Below are positions 35,597-44,994 of a stretch of DNA of 64,000 nt, one piece after another. The notes below the pieces were generated by a model. It was given only the letters and a program-made list of their open reading frames with translations. It was not told the DNA's origin and searched no databases. Each line of letters starts with the position of its first letter. Position 1 is the stretch's first letter. The position numbers and the translations under genes are program-made. Source of the stretch: Sphingobacterium griseoflavum (GTDB lineage Bacteria; Bacteroidota; Bacteroidia; Sphingobacteriales; Sphingobacteriaceae); assembly GCF_014653155.1 (NCBI RefSeq), contig NZ_BNAF01000009.1, forward strand, positions 1-64,000, in the 5' to 3' direction.

Positions 35597-37513
35597 ATGT
35601 CCGCATTAATTTGGCTTATTCCCCTTATCCCTTTGCTTGGGTTTATCATAAATGGACTCACTAGAAATAGTGTTCCTAAAATTGTTAGCGGTATCGTTGG
35701 TTCGCTCGCGGTGCTGGCTTCTTTCGTTCTTAGCACACTCGCCTACTTGGAGGTATCAGCGGCGCGTGATGCGGGTTCAGTGGCATCGTTTACGGTGCAT
35801 GTCTTTGATTGGTTTTCTGTCGGATCATTGCGGATTGCGCTTTCATTTCTGTTGGATCCGTTAAGTGCGATTATGCTTTTAATTATTACCGGCGTTGGGT
35901 TCCTCATCCACCTATATTCTTGTGCATACATGGCACATGACGAAGGTTTTGGTAAGTTCTTTGCCTACCTAAATCTGTTCATTTTCTTTATGACGATTTT
36001 GGTGTTGGGATCTAATTATCTGGTCATGTTCATCGGTTGGGAGGGGGTTGGCCTTTGTTCTTATTTGTTGATCGGCTTTTGGTTTAAAAACTCTTCATAT
36101 GCGTCGGCCGCCAAGAAAGCATTTATCATGAACCGCATCGGTGATCTAGGATTTTTACTTGCTTTGTTTTTTATCTTGGAAGCTTTCGGTAGTTTGGAAT
36201 ATGCAGAGGTTTTTGCTGCGGCGAGTGGGATGTCTGTCGGAGCGCCTGTCATCGTTATTATTACGCTTTTACTCTTTGTGGCTGCTACGGGCAAGTCGGC
36301 GCAGATACCCCTTTTTACTTGGCTGCCCGATGCAATGGCTGGTCCTACGCCGGTTTCTGCATTGATCCATGCGGCGACGATGGTGACGGCGGGTGTCTAC
36401 TTGGTTGTACGGTCCAATGTGCTTTTTTTGCTCGCACCACTTTCCATGGAAATTATGGCTGTTGTGGGCGTTGTCACGGCTTTTGTAGCAGCGTTCATTG
36501 CGCTTACGCAAAATGATATTAAAAAAGTGTTGGCATATTCTACGGTATCCCAGTTGGGGTACATGTTTCTAGGCCTCGGGGTAGGTGCGTTCACCGGGGC
36601 TTTTTTCCATGTTCTTACCCATGCTTTTTTTAAAGCGCTACTTTTTCTGGGTGCAGGTTCAGTGATCCATGCGGTGCAGGACGAGCAGGACATGCGAAAA
36701 ATGGGGGGATTGCGGAAAGCCTTGCCCATAACCTTTACGACCATGCTAATCGGTACAATCGCGATTAGCGGAATACCGCCCTTTGCAGGCTTTTTCTCCA
36801 AGGATGAAATTTTAGCCCATACTTTTCAACATCAACCCGTATTTTGGGTGATTGGGTTAATCACCGCATTGTTCACCGCTTTTTACATGTTTCGTTTGTT
36901 GTTCTTAACTTTTTTCGGAAAGTTTCGCGGAACAGCAGAACAGCAAAGTCATGTGCACGAATCGCCTTGGCTCATGACAGTTCCGTTGATTATTTTAGCA
37001 ATCCTCTCGGTAGTTGGTGGCTTCATCAATGTGCCGGAGGCATTAGGCGGACATCATGCGCTACAAGCGTTTCTAGCTCCTGTTTTGGAAATGGGAGAAG
37101 TGAATCATACCGTACTGGAGTTAAGCCACATGGCGGAATATGTTTTAATGGGTGTATCCGTGCTGGGCGCACTTATGATGGCTGTCTTCGCCTATACAAA
37201 ATATGCCAAGAATGTCGATGTTGCTGATGACAAAAAACAAGAAAGTCTGCTGTATCGGTTGTCGTACAGTAAGCTTTATGTGGATGAGCTGTATGCTACC
37301 GTAATCGTGAGACCCCTTGGTAAACTGTCCGTTTTTTTCTTCAAATATGTAGATAAAATGGGCATCGACGGCTTTGTAAATGGCGTGGGAGACTTCTTTA
37401 TTGGCTCGGGAAAGGGGATTCGACAATTGCAAAGCGGCCATGTAGGGTTTTATATCATGATGATGGTCATCAGTGTGGTGGCAATCCTGTTATATGGTAT
37501 ATTCCATAGCTAA
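35597..37513 (+). CDS. nuoL: NADH-quinone oxidoreductase subunit L
   Basis: A 638-residue antiporter-like subunit with about 16 TM helices. FIGWEGVGLCSYLLIGFWF (about 146-164) and HAATMVTAGVYLVVRS (about 257-272) are the key family segments with proton-path charges. A C-terminal amphipathic helix region follows the last antiporter repeat. Confidence 0.97.
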   Translation: MSALIWLIPLIPLLGFIINGLTRNSVPKIVSGIVGSLAVLASFVLSTLAYLEVSAARDAGSVASFTVHVFDWFSVGSLRIALSFLLDPLSAIMLLIITGVGFLIHLYSCAYMAHDEGFGKFFAYLNLFIFFMTILVLGSNYLVMFIGWEGVGLCSYLLIGFWFKNSSYASAAKKAFIMNRIGDLGFLLALFFILEAFGSLEYAEVFAAASGMSVGAPVIVIITLLLFVAATGKSAQIPLFTWLPDAMAGPTPVSALIHAATMVTAGVYLVVRSNVLFLLAPLSMEIMAVVGVVTAFVAAFIALTQNDIKKVLAYSTVSQLGYMFLGLGVGAFTGAFFHVLTHAFFKALLFLGAGSVIHAVQDEQDMRKMGGLRKALPITFTTMLIGTIAISGIPPFAGFFSKDEILAHTFQHQPVFWVIGLITALFTAFYMFRLLFLTFFGKFRGTAEQQSHVHESPWLMTVPLIILAILSVVGGFINVPEALGGHHALQAFLAPVLEMGEVNHTVLELSHMAEYVLMGVSVLGALMMAVFAYTKYAKNVDVADDKKQESLLYRLSYSKLYVDELYATVIVRPLGKLSVFFFKYVDKMGIDGFVNGVGDFFIGSGKGIRQLQSGHVGFYIMMMVISVVAILLYGIFHS

Positions 37514-37576
37514 GATCAATATGTATTGGATATTATGCTTACTCGGCTTTTACATTATTTAAATTACTGACTCCTA

Positions 37577-39022
37577 ATGGATAACTTATTTATATTATTG
37601 CTAATACCTGTAGTTGCTGCATGCCTTTTGTGCGTTGTCAAGGAGCCTACTCGAGCGAGATGGATTGCTTTGCTCACCTCGTTGTTGACGTTAGCGTTTT
37701 CAATTCCTTTTTTAATAGGTTTCGTGCCTGATGCATCTATGCAATTTGAGCAAAGTTGGATGTGGATCGAAACATTGCGACTTCAGTTCCATATCGGACT
37801 AGACGGCATCAGCTTACCTTTGGTGTTATTGACGAATGGACTTATTCCGTTAATTGTGTTGTCTTCGTTCGGAAAAAGATATAGCGGTGTGTTTTATGCA
37901 TTGGTTTCTTTTATGCAGGCAGGCTTATTATTGGTTTTTTTGGCTAGGGATGCATTCTCTTTTTATGTGGGTTGGGAGCTTGCCTTGATTCCGATTTATT
38001 TTATTTGCGCACTTTGGGGAGAGGGCGATCGCATTCGAGTAAACTTGAAATTCTTCGTATATACTTTTCTCGGAAGTATTTTTATGTTGGTAGCTTTGAT
38101 TTATCTGTATCACCAAGGTGTTGTGAAGAGCTTAGAATGGGAATCATTGGTGTCGTTGAACCTATCCGAGGATGCGCAACGTTGGGTTTTTTGGGCATTT
38201 TTCTTGGCCTTTGCTATTAAGATACCGATTTTTCCCTTTCATACTTGGCAGCCAGACACCTATACCCAAGCTCCAGCAGGAGGAACCATGCTATTGGCCG
38301 GCATTATGCTCAAGATGGGGGTTTACGGGCTGTTACGGTGGTTGTTACCGATCGCTCCGTTTGCCGTATTGTCTTACAGTCACATTATCTTAATATTGTG
38401 CGTCATCGGTATTGTTTATGCCTCCATCATTGCTTTTAAGCAGCAAGATGCCAAACGATTGGTAGCGTATTCATCTATAGCCCACGTAGGACTGATAGCC
38501 GCTGGTGTATTTTCATGGCAAGTAGAGGGAATACAGGGTGCTGTTTTGCAGATGGTCAATCATGGGCTAAGCGTGGTGGGCATATTCTTCATTATTGATT
38601 TATTGCAGGAACGAACAGCAACGCGGTCCTTGTCGGCCTGGGGCGGGTTTGCAAAACCCATGCCCCGTCTTGCCACGGTCTTTTTGATCATTTTGATGGG
38701 CGCTATCGGTCTTCCGCTCACAAACGGATTTATCGGGGAATTTCTCCTATTGAAGGGTCTTTTTGACTACGGTGTATGGTATGCAACTTTTGGCGGACTG
38801 ACGCTTATTTTGGGGGCTGTATATATGTTGCGGTTTTACCAAAAGACAATGCTCGGACATTTGCAGCCTGATGCTAAGCCCATGATCGATATCAAAGGAC
38901 ACGAGCTTTTAGTCTTGAGCATCATCACATTCTTTACCATTTTTTTAGGTGTATGGCCGAAAGCGATATTGGGGCTATCCGAGGCGGCAGTGGTTAACTT
39001 ATTGAATCAAATTAAATTTTAA
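37577..39022 (+). CDS. nuoM: NADH-quinone oxidoreductase subunit M
   Basis: A 481-residue antiporter-like subunit. It carries FYVGWELALIPIYFICALWG (about 131-150), the FPFHTWQPDTYTQAPAGG block (about 222-239) and DAKRLVAYSSIAHVG. Separated from nuoL by 63 bases without visible structure. Confidence 0.97.
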   Translation: MDNLFILLLIPVVAACLLCVVKEPTRARWIALLTSLLTLAFSIPFLIGFVPDASMQFEQSWMWIETLRLQFHIGLDGISLPLVLLTNGLIPLIVLSSFGKRYSGVFYALVSFMQAGLLLVFLARDAFSFYVGWELALIPIYFICALWGEGDRIRVNLKFFVYTFLGSIFMLVALIYLYHQGVVKSLEWESLVSLNLSEDAQRWVFWAFFLAFAIKIPIFPFHTWQPDTYTQAPAGGTMLLAGIMLKMGVYGLLRWLLPIAPFAVLSYSHIILILCVIGIVYASIIAFKQQDAKRLVAYSSIAHVGLIAAGVFSWQVEGIQGAVLQMVNHGLSVVGIFFIIDLLQERTATRSLSAWGGFAKPMPRLATVFLIILMGAIGLPLTNGFIGEFLLLKGLFDYGVWYATFGGLTLILGAVYMLRFYQKTMLGHLQPDAKPMIDIKGHELLVLSIITFFTIFLGVWPKAILGLSEAAVVNLLNQIKF

Positions 39023-39040
39023 TTAGCGATTGGACATATT

Positions 39041-40426
39041 ATGGGGGCGATAATAACATTAAGTATTTTGGGGATTTTCTTGTTGTATTTGGGCCTTTAC
39101 CGTGCCAAAAATGCACTCCTTCCCGTCACGATCGTTGGTGCCCTTGTGGCGTTGGGATTTATATTATTTCAGTGGAATGAGGAAGCCGTACCGCTATACC
39201 ATGGTATGGTGCTGTTCGATCGTTATGCTTTGGCGTTTTCTGCCTTGTGTATGCTTGCAACCATTCTTATTCTACTTTTATCAAAAGAATATTTTAGAAC
39301 AATTAGCGATAATATTGCCGAGTATTACTGTCTAATCGTTTTTTCGTTGATGGGTGCGTTATTAGTAACGGCCTACCATAATTTCGCCATGCTTTTCGTG
39401 GGTATAGAAATTATGTCTGTGGCGCTGTATATATTGGTCGGCATCCGGAAGAATGACCCGTCGTCGAACGAAGCAGCATTAAAGTATTTTTTGATGGGTG
39501 CTTTTTCAACAGGGTTTCTACTCTTTGGCATTACGCTGATGTATGGCGCCGCCGGTACGTTCGATTTAGGGGAGCTACGAAACTATGTGATGACCACCAA
39601 TGAGATATCTCCACTATTTTATGGAGGAATTTTACTACTGCTATGCGGACTATGTTTTAAAATCGGAGCCGCACCGTTTCACTTTTGGACACCCGATGTT
39701 TACGATGGCGCGCCTATACTGATTACCGCCTTTATGAGTACAGTGGTCAAGGTCGCTGCTTTTGTCGGATTTTTTAGGTTGTTCAGTATGGTTTTGGTGC
39801 CATTGAGCGAGTTTTGGACGCCGGTGCTTCTGACGGTCACGATTATTACCTTATTTGTGGGAAATATCACGGCACTGGTACAGACGAGTTTTAAGCGCAT
39901 GATGGCTTATTCCAGTATATCTCATGCGGGTTACATGCTCTTTGCCATCGTCTCGATTGGTGCAGCTTCTGCGCCGAGCATCCTAATGTATGCATCCGCT
40001 TATTGTTTGGCGTCGATCATCGCCTTTGCAACACTTATCGCGGTGAAGCGAAAAACGGGTTCCGAGCATTTCGAGTCATTTAACGGATTGGCAAAAAGAG
40101 AACCCTTATTAGCGTTTATATTAACGATTGCCATGTTATCGTTGGCAGGCATACCGCTGACGGCGGGTTTTATCGGGAAATTCCTAATGTTCAACAATGT
40201 CATGGGCAACTACAACGTCATGTTACTTGTTATTGCTGCCGTTAATGCAGCTGTCGCCATTTACTACTATTTACATGTTGTCGTAAATATGTATTTTAGG
40301 GATAGTGAGGAGCCTTTAGAGCAGCAGATACCATTAACGAATGCGTATAAGGTCGTCTTGGGGATTGCCGCAGTATTGACCATAGCATTTGGAGTTTATC
40401 CAGATGTTATTTTGAAGCTGCTTTAG
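39041..40426 (+). CDS. nuoN: NADH-quinone oxidoreductase subunit N
   Basis: A 461-residue antiporter-like subunit with 14 TM helices. FVGIEIMSVALYILVG (about 119-134), FHFWTPDVYDGAP and KRMMAYSSISHAGYML are typical NuoN segments. Last gene of the operon, followed by a strong terminator. Confidence 0.97.
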   Translation: MGAIITLSILGIFLLYLGLYRAKNALLPVTIVGALVALGFILFQWNEEAVPLYHGMVLFDRYALAFSALCMLATILILLLSKEYFRTISDNIAEYYCLIVFSLMGALLVTAYHNFAMLFVGIEIMSVALYILVGIRKNDPSSNEAALKYFLMGAFSTGFLLFGITLMYGAAGTFDLGELRNYVMTTNEISPLFYGGILLLLCGLCFKIGAAPFHFWTPDVYDGAPILITAFMSTVVKVAAFVGFFRLFSMVLVPLSEFWTPVLLTVTIITLFVGNITALVQTSFKRMMAYSSISHAGYMLFAIVSIGAASAPSILMYASAYCLASIIAFATLIAVKRKTGSEHFESFNGLAKREPLLAFILTIAMLSLAGIPLTAGFIGKFLMFNNVMGNYNVMLLVIAAVNAAVAIYYYLHVVVNMYFRDSEEPLEQQIPLTNAYKVVLGIAAVLTIAFGVYPDVILKLL

Positions 40427-40474
40427 GGTTCGGCCAATTGGCGTAGTCAAGAAAATGTGCCGGTGATACCGGGT

Positions 40475-40499
40475 CAAAGCTCGCTTCGGCGGGCTTTTT
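40475..40499 (+). terminator. Rho-independent terminator of the nuo operon
   Basis: A stable stem (40477-40484 with 40489-40496, one T-G pair) closed by a TTCG tetraloop and followed by T residues. Confidence 0.9.
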
Positions 40500-40598
40500 C
40501 GTGCCTGCACAAACGGAACTGCGATTTCCCCGGTTTTTTCTAATTTCATTTCTATCTTATATTACAAATTGTATCTTTATGCGAGACCATTTTTGATT

Positions 40599-43127
40599 AT
40601 GTGGAAATACAGGTTGTTGACGATCATCTTAGGCATACTTTCGCTCTGTTTTTATGTAGGACAGGGTCGTGCACAACAGAAGATCGAGGGTATGGTTGTT
40701 GACAAAACAAGCGCAAAAGGAATTGCATTGGCCAGTGTTTCCATTGTTGGCACATCGGAGGGAACCTCCTGTGATTCCAGTGGGTATTTTCGCTTTCTAA
40801 CCCATCAAAAAATACCGTTCCAACTGCTGATATCTGCTATTGGCTATGAGGACCAAGTAGTAGACTTTCGCCGTGAGCAAACCCAGCTTACAGTAGCTTT
40901 GGAGAGTAACGAAAATGTGTTGGATGCTGTCGAGATATCCCGAAAGGTAAAGTATAAAAATCGTAATCCGGCGGTGGATCTAATCGATCAAGTCATTAAG
41001 CATAAGCGATCGAACCGTTTGGAAAGCTTACCTCGTTTAACATTTAAACAATACGATAAACTGCAGTTTGGTCTCGTAAACCCTGCGGAGGGCTATAGCA
41101 AACGATTGGGGAGTATCGGTTTTGTCTTCGAAAATATCGATACCATTTCCTCTCCTGGAAATAGATTGCTGACGATGTTCATGCAAGAGCAATTGAGCGA
41201 CGTGTATTCCAAAACTGATCCAAAAGCGTATAAAAAACGTGTAAAATCAATTAAACAAACAGAGTTCGATCCGCGCTACGTTAATAACCATAATATCCAA
41301 TCGTACCTATCTTACCTTTTCCAAGATATTGAGATATATGATGAAAATATTTTTTTAATTGACAAGTTGTTTTTGAGTCCTATTGCCAATAATGCGCCGC
41401 TATTTTATAAATATTATCTGACCGACACTATACAGACCGATTTCGGACGTTTTATTGAGCTAAGCTTTGAGCCTCGGAACAAAACCGACCTCTTGTTAAG
41501 TGGCAAACTCCATATAACGATGGATGACAGATTTGCCGTAAGATTTGCCGAGCTTCATGCGAATAAAGAGTCGAATCTAAATTGGGTAAATGATGTGGAT
41601 ATAGAATTGATCTACCGGCCTAATGACGAGAATTTTATGTTTTTAGAGCGGAGTTCGGTCAACATCGTTTTTGGTACAGGAAAGCGCGATGCTGTTTATG
41701 GAAGAAAAACTACATTGCAATATGAACACGACTTCGACGGACAGTTTTCGGACGATGTATTTCTTGGTGCTCCTACGGAGATATTACCGGAGGCGAAAGA
41801 GCAACAGCTATTAATTGAGCAGAAGCGTCCTGTACAACTCTCGCCGGTAGAACAGCGGGTGTATAGCAATATCGATTCGCTTAACGATAATCGAACCTTC
41901 AAAGCGATGTTGACATTGGGCTATCTATTTGGTTTAGGATATTATCCAGTAGGCCCTGTTGAATTTGGGCCGTTAGAGTATCTCTACTCGAGAAACAATA
42001 TCGAAGGCGATCGTATTCGTATTGGAGGCCGAACGACAGCAGCTTTTTCCGAGAAGCTTTTTATCGAAGGTTATTTGGCCTACGGTTTGCGAGATGGGGC
42101 GTTTAAGTATTTTGTGCGACCCACGGTATCGCTTAATGGGCAATCCGTCGCAAGGTTTCCGGCGCATTATATACAAGCAGCGGTACAGCACGACATTTTT
42201 GATCCAGGTCGTAACCTCGGCTTTCGCAAAGGAGATAGCTTTTTTCAATCAATCCGCAGAAATCGTCCAACGAAATGGATGGACACCGATGCTTATCAAT
42301 TGACACATTTGATTGAGTTTGGAAACCATGTGAGTTTGGCAAGTTCGGTTATCCACCATCAACGCCGTGCAATAGGGGATTTGCAGTTCATATCATCGGC
42401 GGAAGATGCCGTTTCGATGCCAGAAATCAACACCAATGAGTTACAGTTCATTTTACGATGGGCGCCTAATGAAAAGTTTTACTATAGGAACCTAACACGT
42501 AACACGATTATTGAAAAATACCCTGTCTTTAATGTGCAGTATAACCGGGGGCTTGATGGATTGCGTGGCGGAAACTACGCTTTTGACGCTCTACGGGCCT
42601 CCGTATCCAAAAGATTCTTCCTAAAGCAGTTGGGTTTTGCTGATTTTACTTTGGCGGGAGGAAAAATATGGGGTACCCTACCTTATCCATTGCTGGAGAT
42701 CCCTGATGTTTTTCGCGAGGAGGATCGCCACGTGATTGATTACACATTAATGCGCAGTACGGAATTTGTTGCGGATGAGTACATCAGGCTTGCCGTTGAA
42801 CATAAGTTGCAAGGCTTTATTTTCAATAAAATTCCCCTTATCAAAAGATTAAATTTACGGGAAATTTGGGGTGTGAAGATGTTTTATGGAAGCCTAACCG
42901 AACGCAATAATCCATACGTTAGCGATGAAGTCATCCGGTTTGATCAAAATGCCGCGGGACAAACGTTAACGCATATAATGGACAAATCGCCTTACTGGGA
43001 AGGCAAAGTTGGAATTGACAATATCTTCCGGATATTGCGCGTTGAATATGTAAAGCGATTAAATTATCTGGATTTGCCTGATGTGCAACGGGATGCCTAC
43101 CGCGTCAGTTTACAACTCAATTTTTAA
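40599..43127 (+). CDS. DUF5686 / carboxypeptidase-regulatory-like outer-membrane protein
   Basis: An 842-residue protein with signal peptide (about 1-27, ending GRAQQ), a carboxypeptidase-regulatory-like beta-sandwich (about 30-110, IEGMVVDKTSAKGIALASVS) and a long DUF5686 region that ends in aromatic/polar beta strands with terminal phenylalanine, typical of outer-membrane barrels. The longest frame begins at TTG 40569; the ATG at 40599 starts the signal peptide properly. Function is unknown; relatives are widespread in Bacteroidota. Confidence 0.88.
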   Translation: MWKYRLLTIILGILSLCFYVGQGRAQQKIEGMVVDKTSAKGIALASVSIVGTSEGTSCDSSGYFRFLTHQKIPFQLLISAIGYEDQVVDFRREQTQLTVALESNENVLDAVEISRKVKYKNRNPAVDLIDQVIKHKRSNRLESLPRLTFKQYDKLQFGLVNPAEGYSKRLGSIGFVFENIDTISSPGNRLLTMFMQEQLSDVYSKTDPKAYKKRVKSIKQTEFDPRYVNNHNIQSYLSYLFQDIEIYDENIFLIDKLFLSPIANNAPLFYKYYLTDTIQTDFGRFIELSFEPRNKTDLLLSGKLHITMDDRFAVRFAELHANKESNLNWVNDVDIELIYRPNDENFMFLERSSVNIVFGTGKRDAVYGRKTTLQYEHDFDGQFSDDVFLGAPTEILPEAKEQQLLIEQKRPVQLSPVEQRVYSNIDSLNDNRTFKAMLTLGYLFGLGYYPVGPVEFGPLEYLYSRNNIEGDRIRIGGRTTAAFSEKLFIEGYLAYGLRDGAFKYFVRPTVSLNGQSVARFPAHYIQAAVQHDIFDPGRNLGFRKGDSFFQSIRRNRPTKWMDTDAYQLTHLIEFGNHVSLASSVIHHQRRAIGDLQFISSAEDAVSMPEINTNELQFILRWAPNEKFYYRNLTRNTIIEKYPVFNVQYNRGLDGLRGGNYAFDALRASVSKRFFLKQLGFADFTLAGGKIWGTLPYPLLEIPDVFREEDRHVIDYTLMRSTEFVADEYIRLAVEHKLQGFIFNKIPLIKRLNLREIWGVKMFYGSLTERNNPYVSDEVIRFDQNAAGQTLTHIMDKSPYWEGKVGIDNIFRILRVEYVKRLNYLDLPDVQRDAYRVSLQLNF

Positions 43128-43130
43128 GCT

Positions 43131-43907
43131 ATGGAAAAACTGGAAAACTTTTTATTGGAAATAGTAGATTGTACTGCTTATGTGACCATCAATAGACCGG
43201 ACAAGCTGAATGCCTTAAACCGTGCTACACTGATAGAACTAGCTGGTCTGCTTAAGAGACTGCGGTCGGATGATCAAGTTCGGGGAGTCGTTTTGACAGG
43301 CGCTGGTGAAAAAGCGTTCGTGGCGGGTGCAGATATTGCCGAATTTAGCGGACTTTCGGAAGATCAAGCACATGAATTGGCGGCTTGGGGGCACCAAGAA
43401 GTGATGGATGTCCTTTACAGCTTTCCCAAACCCGTTATTGCTGCGGTAAACGGATTTGCACTGGGTGGTGGTTTGGAGTTGGCGATGGCGTGTCACGTAC
43501 GAGTGGCAAGCTCGCAGGCTAAATTGGGGCTGCCCGAAGTGTCTCTGGGTCTGATTCCTGGCTATGGCGGGACGCAGCGATTGCCGCAGTTGGTCGGACG
43601 GGGGAAGGCTTTGGAGATGATTATGACCGGCGATATGATAACAGCGGACGAAGCACTCACTTGGGGATTGGTCAACTATGTGGTTGCTGCCGACAGCTTG
43701 ATTCCGACCTGTCTGGAGCTTCTTGCTAAGATGTATAAACGATCTTCGTCCGCGATTGCCCTTGCGGTAGAAGTTGTTAACATCGGCTTGGCGCATTCGG
43801 ATAACGGATACCACGCTGAGATCAACGCATTTGGAAAAGCTTTTTCAACGCCTGATTTTGAAGAGGGCGTTTCTGCATTTCTTGAAAAGCGAAAACCAAA
43901 CTTTTAG
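43131..43907 (+). CDS. Enoyl-CoA hydratase/isomerase family protein
   Basis: A 258-residue crotonase-fold enzyme. The oxyanion-hole segments AFVAGADIAEF (about 62-72) and NGFALGGGLELAMACHVRVA (about 107-126), and the catalytic-region LPEVSLGLIPGYGGTQRL (about 135-152) are intact. It probably hydrates short-chain enoyl-CoA; specific substrate unknown. Three bases after the DUF5686 stop, so probably cotranscribed with it. Confidence 0.92.
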   Translation: MEKLENFLLEIVDCTAYVTINRPDKLNALNRATLIELAGLLKRLRSDDQVRGVVLTGAGEKAFVAGADIAEFSGLSEDQAHELAAWGHQEVMDVLYSFPKPVIAAVNGFALGGGLELAMACHVRVASSQAKLGLPEVSLGLIPGYGGTQRLPQLVGRGKALEMIMTGDMITADEALTWGLVNYVVAADSLIPTCLELLAKMYKRSSSAIALAVEVVNIGLAHSDNGYHAEINAFGKAFSTPDFEEGVSAFLEKRKPNF

Positions 43908-43943
43908 GTATTTGTTCATACAGGTAACAGATCCACTGACTGT

Positions 43944-44987
43944 ATGAACAATCCGGTATTTTCGCAGAAAGAACGTAATATTATCATCCTGATCCTCGTC
44001 CTTGCACTTGGAGCAATTCTCCTGTACGCCATGCGGGGTATATATGGCGCGATCTTGGGGACCATGGTGATGTACACCCTTTTTCGAGGAATCAACATCT
44101 TTTTGATAGAACGCTGGCGATGGCCAAAACCACTGTCCGCTGTGCTATTGATCGTCATATCCATATTTATTATTGTGCTTCCTTTTGTAGGAATCGGTAG
44201 TATGCTGCTGAAGAAGGCCGTTAAGCTCCAGCAAGATCCAACCTGGATAACCCAGATGATTGATGCAATAAACAAATTTGCCGGTGATACTTTCGGCAAA
44301 CCCGATCTCTTGAAAGAGCAAGTGGAGCAGAGCGCAGCGTTCTTTGGCGAGTTGCTGACCTCAATATTGGGTGGGGCCGCCAATATCTTTCTTGAGATTA
44401 CCGTTATGTATTTTATCCTGTATTTCCTTTTTGTAAACTATAAGGGGTTTGAACGAGGAATCGTATACTATATGCCATTTGATGCACAGCAATCATCTGT
44501 GTTCGGCAATGAATTAAAGAATATCACATATTCAAATATTGTCGGACAGACGATCATTGCGATTGTCCAAGGGGGGTGTTTGGCTATTGGGTTTTGGATC
44601 TTCGGGGTACGTGATGCAGTTTTTTGGGGTGTCATCTGCGCCATCCTCTCTTTTATTCCACTACTTGGCCCTCCACTTATTTTTGTCCCCGCTGCCCTAA
44701 TATTGCTGTCGCAAGGGCAAACATGGCCGGCCATAGGCTTGCTGATTTGGGGGTTTGTTCTGGTGATAAATATTGACAACGTACTGCGGTTTATTATCAA
44801 CAAAAAAGTAGGGGATATCCACCCGCTGATTACTGTTGTCGGTATTATAATAGGTTTACCCTTGTTCGGGATCATGGGCCTGGTCTATGGTCCGCTTTTA
44901 CTGGCATATTTCCTGATTGCCGTCAAGATCTACAAAACCAACAAGCGCCTTTCGTTGAGAAAGGCGCAGTTGGAAGAAAGGCAATGA
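43944..44987 (+). CDS. AI-2E family transporter (PerM-like permease)
   Basis: A 347-residue protein with about eight TM helices and the family block FWGVICAILSFIPLLGPPLIFVPAAL (about 231-256) and IGLPLFGIMGLVYGPLL near the end. Members export small molecules or ions; the autoinducer-2 link does not hold for all. Its 3' end contains a hairpin that can terminate the convergent M28 gene. Confidence 0.87.
   Translation: MNNPVFSQKERNIIILILVLALGAILLYAMRGIYGAILGTMVMYTLFRGINIFLIERWRWPKPLSAVLLIVISIFIIVLPFVGIGSMLLKKAVKLQQDPTWITQMIDAINKFAGDTFGKPDLLKEQVEQSAAFFGELLTSILGGAANIFLEITVMYFILYFLFVNYKGFERGIVYYMPFDAQQSSVFGNELKNITYSNIVGQTIIAIVQGGCLAIGFWIFGVRDAVFWGVICAILSFIPLLGPPLIFVPAALILLSQGQTWPAIGLLIWGFVLVINIDNVLRFIINKKVGDIHPLITVVGIIIGLPLFGIMGLVYGPLLLAYFLIAVKIYKTNKRLSLRKAQLEERQ
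44945..44967 (-). terminator. Terminator of the M28 peptidase gene, inside the AI-2E coding end
   Basis: A 9-bp perfect stem (44945-44953 with 44959-44967) with a 5-nt loop. Read on the minus strand it is followed by TTGTTTTG, so it suits the M28 peptidase transcript, although it lies within the last codons of the convergent permease gene. Confidence 0.6.
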
Positions 44988-44994
44988 TCAAATA